Of a DNA stretch of 11,629 nucleotides, positions 6,956 to 11,629 are shown piece by piece. The first letter of the stretch is position 1; every line of letters begins with the position of its first letter. Both the position numbers and the translations under genes were made by a program. The DNA comes from Verrucomicrobiota bacterium (lineage in GTDB: Bacteria > Verrucomicrobiota > Verrucomicrobiia > Limisphaerales > UBA11358). Under the pieces are notes generated by a model. That model saw only the letters and a program-made list of their open reading frames with translations. It made no database searches and was not told where the DNA came from. The stretch lies in assembly GCA_026225155.1 (NCBI GenBank), contig JAMFSG010000150.1, positions 1-11,629 on the forward strand. Direction: 5' to 3'.

Positions 6956-7291
6956 TCAGTTCGCGTGGACAAAAAATGTCCCGTCTGAATTGTGAATGAT
7001 GAGCGTCATGCCATTGGTGGTGATGCTGCCAGCCTCGTAACCAAGTGCGATCCTGATTCGACTGTCTGCTTGGGGATTAAGGTCGCCAACAAGTGATGGA
7101 TGTCCGATAGGCCATGGAAGATAGACGCCTGTGAAAGCTTTTTCTTTGGGATCGAAAAGCGCATTTGCTTTCTGAATAAACACTGAGCGTTGGTAAAAAT
7201 AGCCAAAGCTCAATAGTAGGATGAAGAATAGCACCCACGATCCAATATGCAGAATTTTACTTTTCGTCTTAAACATAAAATCAAATTTCAT
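6956..7291 (-). CDS. Small single-pass membrane protein of unknown function
   Basis: A 111-residue protein not recognised as a known family. Seen: a basic N-terminus (MKFDFMFKTKSK), one hydrophobic segment at about 15-33 (IGSWVLFFILLLSFGYFY), then a likely extracytoplasmic domain of about 75 residues with FTGVYLPWPIGHP and GMTLIIHNSDGTFFVHAN. This suggests an N-in, C-out bitopic protein or an uncleaved signal anchor. ATG 7291 overlaps the yjbQ stop (ATGA) with GGGG just upstream, so translation is probably coupled to yjbQ. A longer reading to 7594 is an antisense-frame artefact within yjbQ. The gene is visibly more AT-rich than its neighbours and ends 4 bases from the guaA-tail remnant, so it may have a different history. 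Function not assigned. Confidence 0.7.
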   Translation of the reverse strand: MKFDFMFKTKSKILHIGSWVLFFILLLSFGYFYQRSVFIQKANALFDPKEKAFTGVYLPWPIGHPSLVGDLNPQADSRIRIALGYEAGSITTNGMTLIIHNSDGTFFVHAN

Positions 7292-7707
7292 TCCCCGATA
7301 ATTTTCACCAGCACGCGCTTGCGGCGGTGGCCGTCGAATTCGCCATAGAAAATCTGTTCCCACGGGCCGAAATCCAGTTTGCCTTTCGTGATGGCGACGA
7401 CGACTTCGCGACCCATGATCTGCCGTTTCAAATGCGCGTCGGCATTGTCTTCGCCGGTGAGATTGTGGCGATAATTTTTCACCGGCGCGTGCGGCGCAAG
7501 TTTTTCCAGCCAGACTTCGTAATCGTGCAGCAACCCGTCCTCGGCGTCGTTGATGAAAACGGACGCGGTGATGTGCATGGCATTGACGAGGCAAAGTCCT
7601 TCCGACACGCCGCTCTGGCGGACGAGCGCGGCGACGGTCTCGGTGATGTTCACAAACCCGCGCCGTCCCGGCACTTCAAACCAAAGCTGTTCGGTCAGCG
7701 ATTTCAT
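7288..7707 (-). CDS. yjbQ: YjbQ / UPF0047 family protein (secondary thiamine-phosphate synthase-type)
   Basis: A 139-residue cytoplasmic protein of the UPF0047 family, the usual length. Seen: the conserved stretch VNAMHITASVFINDAEDGLLHD (41-62), in which H45 and the TAS motif match the family, then NYRHNLTGEDNADAHLKRQIMG (78-99), with the NADAH block. The C-terminal signature LDFGPWEQIFYGEFDGHRRKRV (111-132) follows. Some members have weak thiamine-phosphate synthase activity, hence the current name; the physiological role is not settled. ATG 7707 lies 27 bases downstream of the GT39 stop, and the downstream small membrane gene overlaps by ATGA, so the three genes are probably one unit. A weak -10-like CATAAC ends 6 bases before the ATG but has no -35 partner. 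Confidence 0.95.
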   Translation of the reverse strand: MKSLTEQLWFEVPGRRGFVNITETVAALVRQSGVSEGLCLVNAMHITASVFINDAEDGLLHDYEVWLEKLAPHAPVKNYRHNLTGEDNADAHLKRQIMGREVVVAITKGKLDFGPWEQIFYGEFDGHRRKRVLVKIIGE

Positions 7708-7734
7708 ATCTTTGTTATGTGAGGGAAATTTATT

Positions 7735-9474
7735 TTATTTTCGACGAAAAACGGAAATGGCGGGGAAAGCAGTGTTCGTGCGATTAACCAATTGTTCGTC
7801 CCAAAAAAATTGTGACGGCTGGTCTTCCGCCGTGTCCACCGCGCCGACTTGTTGATAATTTTGCAAGGCGTAAGCGTTCCACCAATCGTTCAAGGAATCC
7901 AAAATCTTCTGCGTTTCATCCGGCATTACGGCGGAGCACCACGAAGACAGTGTGTTGACATAGACAATGTATTTTGGTTTCGCAGTTTCGATTTCATGGA
8001 TGAATTCGGCGCGCATGTTGGCCGCCAGCGGTTGCGGTTCGGTCAGCGGATAAACGTAAATGTAGCCGGAAGCAGAATGGCGTTGGGCGAGGAAGAAAAT
8101 TTGCGGTTCGGAACCGAGCATCGCGATGGTTTCGTCCGGCTTCGTGTGGGCGGCGAGATAACGGGCGATTTCCGGCGATTCGGGAAAAGGACTCAAGCCG
8201 TAAATTTTCCGGGAAATTTGCGCGGGCGTCATCTGAAACCAGACGGCGGCATTTCTCACCATGAGGTCGCCAATCACCACCAGAAAAAGACACGCGGGAA
8301 TTAATTTTAACATTTGGACCTGCGAACTTTTTTTGATCCAGTCGGCCAGCGCGAGCAACAGGGCAGCGTTGAGCAACGCGATTCCCGGCATGACCATCAG
8401 AAAATAATGGCCGCGAAAATAAAATCCGGGAACGGTTGCCGCCAAGCCGGCAAGCAATAAACCCGTGCCAAAAATTGCCGCGCGGCGAAATTTTATTTTA
8501 AGAAAAACCAGCGTGATGCCCATCAAACCAAACACCCAAACCCAAACGCCGTTATCGAGAATTGGGTCGAAGCCGTTGATGAATTGGCGCGGCACGGCGC
8601 GCAGCGGAAAAATAGAAACGTATTCGCGCGCATATTGGATGGTCCACAAATTGAAACGATCCCAAACGCCCGCCCACGCTAGGCCGATGGCGGTCAGCAA
8701 TAACGGAATTGCGGCAGTGACGGCAAAAATTGTGGCAACCGAAATAGCTTTTTCCTTTTTCAGAAACATCCGCCAAGCCAGCCACGCAAAAGCGGCGGCG
8801 GCAAAAATCGCGGCATGTTGTTTCATCAAGATTGCGCAACCAAACGCGAGGCCGGAAATAGCCGTCCATAAAAATGGTTTTTTCTTTTCCATTTTTAACA
8901 GTGCAAAAGTTCCGAGGCAGACAAACAGGACGACAAAATGCGTGGCGTGTGCGGCCAAACCAAAAGCAAACGGTAGCGCCGAAAGTCCGGTGAAAAAAAT
9001 TGCGGCGAGCAAGCCGCCAACTGCGCCCATCAATTCGCGTCCGATCAAGAAAACCAGCGCGATGCTGAGGCTTGTCACCAAAATCAAACCGAGATGGATG
9101 CCTTGCGGGGTTTCGCCAAAAACAGACATCAGTGCGGCATAGGCGAAATAAGTGCCGGGAAATTTCATGTTCCACGCGATCTGATAAGGCGGAATGCCTT
9201 GCAGGATGAGTTGGCCGGCGTAGGCATATTCGCCTTCGTCGCGTTCCAGCGGCAGGTCGCGCAGGTGCCAGCGGATGGCGAGATTCGCGGCAAGAATCAG
9301 GCACAACAGCAGCCCGATCCAAACGCGCGTAGAAAATAAATTGCCGAAATTCCGCCGGTTCACGCAGCGAGTAAAACGGAAATCTGTCGCAAAAGCCAGC
9401 CATTGACTTTTTGGATTTATGCAGGTTTCAAAACTGTTTTTTTGACTTCCATCGGCGGCAAAATTCGTGAACAT
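7735..9474 (-). CDS. Glycosyltransferase family 39-like integral membrane protein (second copy type)
   Basis: A 579-residue polytopic membrane protein of the GT-C superfamily, probably using a polyprenyl-phosphate sugar donor outside the inner membrane. Seen: a long N-terminal cytoplasmic stretch, a first hydrophobic helix at about 50-66, then the catalytic-loop motif ERDEGEYAYAGQLILQG (77-93) with D79/E80. IPPYQIAWNMKFPGTYFAYA (94-113), about ten more hydrophobic segments and a C-terminal soluble region of roughly 150 residues follow. It is in the same superfamily as the GT39 protein of 2882-4597 but differs in loop motifs, so the two are not recent duplicates. ATG 9474 is chosen: GAAGG precedes it at a short spacing, whereas the ATG at 9585 would overlap batD. 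A GTG at 9363 remains possible. The acceptor is unknown; adjacency to yjbQ does not explain it. Confidence 0.88.
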   Translation of the reverse strand: MFTNFAADGSQKNSFETCINPKSQWLAFATDFRFTRCVNRRNFGNLFSTRVWIGLLLCLILAANLAIRWHLRDLPLERDEGEYAYAGQLILQGIPPYQIAWNMKFPGTYFAYAALMSVFGETPQGIHLGLILVTSLSIALVFLIGRELMGAVGGLLAAIFFTGLSALPFAFGLAAHATHFVVLFVCLGTFALLKMEKKKPFLWTAISGLAFGCAILMKQHAAIFAAAAFAWLAWRMFLKKEKAISVATIFAVTAAIPLLLTAIGLAWAGVWDRFNLWTIQYAREYVSIFPLRAVPRQFINGFDPILDNGVWVWVFGLMGITLVFLKIKFRRAAIFGTGLLLAGLAATVPGFYFRGHYFLMVMPGIALLNAALLLALADWIKKSSQVQMLKLIPACLFLVVIGDLMVRNAAVWFQMTPAQISRKIYGLSPFPESPEIARYLAAHTKPDETIAMLGSEPQIFFLAQRHSASGYIYVYPLTEPQPLAANMRAEFIHEIETAKPKYIVYVNTLSSWCSAVMPDETQKILDSLNDWWNAYALQNYQQVGAVDTAEDQPSQFFWDEQLVNRTNTAFPAISVFRRK

Positions 9475-9512
9475 TTTGCCTTCACATTTGTCAGAAGTGA
9501 CGGATTGAAAAA

Positions 9513-11291
9513 ATGCGTTTGATTTTGAAAATTTGGTTGACGGGTTTCGCGGTCGCGCTGTTGACGTGTTCGGCGTTGGCGGCAAGTTTCACGGCGTCAT
9601 TGGATCGCGACACGATCACGCTCGGCGAACAGGCTGCTCTTTCGCTGACATTTGAAGGTGGTCAGTCAAAAAATGTTCCGACACCGAGCGTTCCCGGCCT
9701 GCAAATTGTCCAGACCGGCACGGCGCAAAACATGAGCTTCATCAACGGCGCGATGAGTTCCACCGTCACCGTCAATTTTTCCGTGACGGCGCAACGGGCG
9801 GGCGAATTCACCATTCCGGTGCTTACGGCGGATGTGAACGGCGAGCGGCTCGTTTCCGAACCGTTGAAATTGACCGTTGTCAAACCCGAAGCTCCATCCG
9901 CCAATGCCGTCAATACGGGCAACGAAATCGCATTCCTCAAACTTTCGCTGCCGGCGAAAAAAATTTACGTCGGGCAAAACCTGACCGCGCAGTTGCAGGT
10001 TTTTTTGCGCGACGATGTTGAGAATTATGGCCAGCCGCAATTCACCGGCACGCCGATGGAAGGTTTTACGTTGGGCAAAAATGTCGGCGGCCAACGTCAG
10101 CAGACGCAGATCGGGAATCATGTTTACACCGTCATTCCGATCACGCTCGCGCTGACCGCCGTGAAATCCGGTCCGCTCACGCTCGGCCCGTTCACGGCTA
10201 ATATGACCGTTGTGGTCGGTTCGCCGAATCAAAACGGCGATCCGTTCCGGCAATTTTTCAATCAGGGCGAACGCCGCGATCTTTCGCTCGCGACCGAAAC
10301 AATTCATGCTGAAGCCCTGCCGCTGCCGGCGCAAAACCGGCCGGCGAATTTTAACGGCGCGGTCGGAAATTTCACGATGGCGGCGAGTGTCGGCCCGACG
10401 AATGTCGCGGCGGGCGATCCTGTGACCGTGCGCGTGCAGATTTCTGGCCGCGGCTCGCTCGATTCCGTCACGCTGCCGGACCAGACGACGTTGAGCGGAT
10501 TCAAAATTTTTCCGCCGACGGTGAAAACAGAATTGAGCGGGCAACTTGGTCTGGATGGCACCAAAACATTCGAGGAAATCGTCACGCCGCAAAATTCTGA
10601 CGTGCGCGAATGGCCGCAATTTTCTTTTTCGTTTTTCAATCCTGACGACGGCCAATATCACACGCTCACGCAAGCCGCCGTGCCACTGACGATCAAAGCC
10701 GTCAGCGCCACGCCGCTGCCCGCGCTGGCAAAAACTTCCACGCCGGAAAATCAAACGCCGCCGGACATTTTGCCGCTCAAACAAACTCTCGGCACGCTCG
10801 CGCAAATTCCGGTGGGGCGAGATTTTGTCGAGCCGTTGATTGCCAAGCAGGGATTTCTCGCGCTGCAAGGCTTGCCCGTGCTCGCGTTTCTCGCCGCGTT
10901 GGTCTGGCGCAAACGCGCAGACAACCTTGCGAACAATCCGCGCCTGCGTCGGAAGCTTGCCGTGGCGCAAATTATCAGCAGCGGCTTGAACGATTTGAAA
11001 AAATTTGCAGCGGAAAATAAACCGGATGAATTTTTTGCGTTGCTGTTCCGCTTGTTGCAAGAACAACTCGGCGAGCGCCTCGATTGTCCGGCAACGGCCA
11101 TCACGGAAAATGTGGTCGAGGAAAATCCGCTTTTGCGCAACGCGCCAAATTCCACGCGTGACGGTTTGCGCGAACTATTTCAATTATGCAACCAAGCGCG
11201 TTACGCGCCCGTGCGTGGAACTGCGGAATTAAATTCCGTCGCGGCGAAATTGGAAAAAGTGATCGGCGAACTGCAAAATTTGAAAGCATGA
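9513..11291 (+). CDS. batD: BatD family protein (Bacteroides aerotolerance-type)
   Basis: A 592-residue periplasmic, membrane-anchored protein. Seen: a signal peptide at about 1-24 (KIWLTGFAVALLTCSALAA), with cleavage probably near A23/A24. The LLTC segment is not a proper lipobox, since -1 is Thr. Then Ig-like beta-rich modules with the family hallmarks: DRDTITLGEQAALSLTFEGG near the N-terminus, PAKKIYVGQNLTAQLQVFLRDDV around 147-169 and ITLALTAVKSGPLTLGPF around 210-227. A hydrophobic helix lies at about 447-464 (FLALQGLPVLAFLAALVW), followed by a cytoplasmic tail of about 130 charged residues. BatD is usually encoded with MoxR ATPase and von Willebrand-type BatA/BatB; its biochemical role remains unclear. 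The next gene overlaps by ATGA. Divergent from GT39 with 38 bases between. Confidence 0.9.
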   Translation: MRLILKIWLTGFAVALLTCSALAASFTASLDRDTITLGEQAALSLTFEGGQSKNVPTPSVPGLQIVQTGTAQNMSFINGAMSSTVTVNFSVTAQRAGEFTIPVLTADVNGERLVSEPLKLTVVKPEAPSANAVNTGNEIAFLKLSLPAKKIYVGQNLTAQLQVFLRDDVENYGQPQFTGTPMEGFTLGKNVGGQRQQTQIGNHVYTVIPITLALTAVKSGPLTLGPFTANMTVVVGSPNQNGDPFRQFFNQGERRDLSLATETIHAEALPLPAQNRPANFNGAVGNFTMAASVGPTNVAAGDPVTVRVQISGRGSLDSVTLPDQTTLSGFKIFPPTVKTELSGQLGLDGTKTFEEIVTPQNSDVREWPQFSFSFFNPDDGQYHTLTQAAVPLTIKAVSATPLPALAKTSTPENQTPPDILPLKQTLGTLAQIPVGRDFVEPLIAKQGFLALQGLPVLAFLAALVWRKRADNLANNPRLRRKLAVAQIISSGLNDLKKFAAENKPDEFFALLFRLLQEQLGERLDCPATAITENVVEENPLLRNAPNSTRDGLRELFQLCNQARYAPVRGTAELNSVAAKLEKVIGELQNLKA

Positions 11292-11629
11292 AAAAACTTT
11301 CCGCCATTTTGATCGCGTTGGTTTTTGCCGGAAATATTTTTGCGGCGGATGTCGCCATGGATTTTGCGGCGGCGAACAAACTTTACGCCGAGGGAAAATT
11401 TGCCGACGCGGCGAACACTTACGAAACTATTTTGCAAGGCGGTGCACAATCGCCGGCACTGCTGTTCAATTGCGGCAATGCGGAATTCAAGGCGGGAAAT
11501 TTGGGCAAAGCCATCGCGTCATTTCGGCGCGCGGAATTGCTCGCGCCGCGCGATTCCGAAATCCGTGCGAATCTTGATTTTGTGCGCAATCAAGTTCAAG
11601 GCGCGACCGCGCGCGACAGCCGCTGGCAA
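11288..11629 (+). CDS. batE: TPR-repeat protein, BatE-like (partial, runs off the window)
   Basis: The first 114 codons of an open gene. Seen: a signal peptide (MKKLSAILIALVFAGNIFA, cleavage near residue 19), followed by tetratricopeptide repeats: AMDFAAANKLYAEGKFADAANTYETIL (about 23-50) and SPALLFNCGNAEFKAGNLGKAIASFRRAELLAP (about 54-86). In BatE proteins, TPRs are followed by further helices, membrane segments and sometimes an SH3-like domain; those would lie beyond 11629. The ATG overlaps the batD stop (ATGA), so the two are translationally coupled. Position and TPR content make BatE the best assignment, though a generic TPR protein cannot be excluded. Confidence 0.85.
   Translation, partial: MKKLSAILIALVFAGNIFAADVAMDFAAANKLYAEGKFADAANTYETILQGGAQSPALLFNCGNAEFKAGNLGKAIASFRRAELLAPRDSEIRANLDFVRNQVQGATARDSRWQ

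Noticed and set aside
6956..7594. Extended 212-codon version of the small membrane protein
   Set aside because: The first about 100 codons are an out-of-frame reading of yjbQ. The ATGA junction at 7291 and the membrane-protein composition start exactly there.
8552..9403. Minus-strand ORF of 283 codons overlapping the second GT39 gene in another frame
   Set aside because: Cys/Arg/His-rich out-of-frame translation. The GT39 frame shows proper membrane segments and the DE motif.
9475..9585. N-terminal extension of the second GT39 protein to 9585
   Set aside because: It would overlap the batD signal peptide on the other strand and adds a polar stretch unlike the family. ATG 9474 has a better ribosome-binding context.
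9666..11066. Long minus-strand ORF of 466 codons antisense to batD
   Set aside because: Very Arg-rich translation without domains or a plausible start context, fully antisense to a gene with clear BatD homology. Long antisense frames arise easily with this codon usage.
1..11629. CRISPR array, tRNA, rRNA, IS element or integrase
   Set aside because: No regularly spaced repeats, cloverleaf-like segments, transposase or recombinase motifs were seen on either strand.

Overview
The window looks like a chromosomal stretch from a Verrucomicrobiota bacterium (Pedosphaera/Limisphaerales-like). I infer this from the mix of families: a lone pseudopilin with the H-x9-DG motif, a zinc-ribbon plus PQQ-propeller membrane protein, GT39 membrane glycosyltransferases, BatD/BatE, moderate GC with many AAATTT-type words, and weak or absent Shine-Dalgarno sequences. 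No rRNA, tRNA, CRISPR array or transposase was seen. Genes fill nearly all of the window, and no gene-free stretch exceeds 100 bases.

Region 1 (18-4597, minus strand): reading 5'->3' on the minus strand, a GT39-type integral-membrane glycosyltransferase, a type II secretion/type IV pilus-like pseudopilin, and a large protein with two zinc-binding modules, one membrane anchor and a PQQ-like beta-propeller. The last two are 4 bases apart and surely co-transcribed. The GT39 gene and the pseudopilin gene each have a promoter-like TTGxxx-N17-TACAAC-N6-start codon arrangement, which suggests leaderless or near-leaderless mRNAs.

Region 2 (4691-6955, plus strand): guaA (GMP synthase), then a two-gene cassette made of an AbiEii/DUF6036-like nucleotidyltransferase and a 45-residue partner ORF overlapping it by ATGA. 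Right after the cassette lies a 51-bp degraded second copy of the guaA 3' end (46/51 identical, exact 720-bp offset). The cassette is therefore bracketed by direct repeats of the guaA terminus. This is the layout expected of a genomic island or its remnant integrated at the guaA 3' end, although no integrase is present.

Region 3 (6956-9474, minus strand): a second GT39 glycosyltransferase, then yjbQ (UPF0047), then a 111-residue single-pass membrane protein of unknown function whose ATG overlaps the yjbQ stop. The small spacings suggest one transcription unit.

Region 4 (9513-11629, plus strand): divergent from the second GT39 gene by only 38 bases, batD and the 5' part of a TPR protein (batE-like) overlap by ATGA. 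The TPR gene runs off the window. These are periplasmic or membrane parts of a Bat (Bacteroides aerotolerance-type) operon whose MoxR/BatA/BatB members would be expected outside the window, if present.

The most notable point is the guaA-tail repeat that brackets the nucleotidyltransferase/small-ORF pair.
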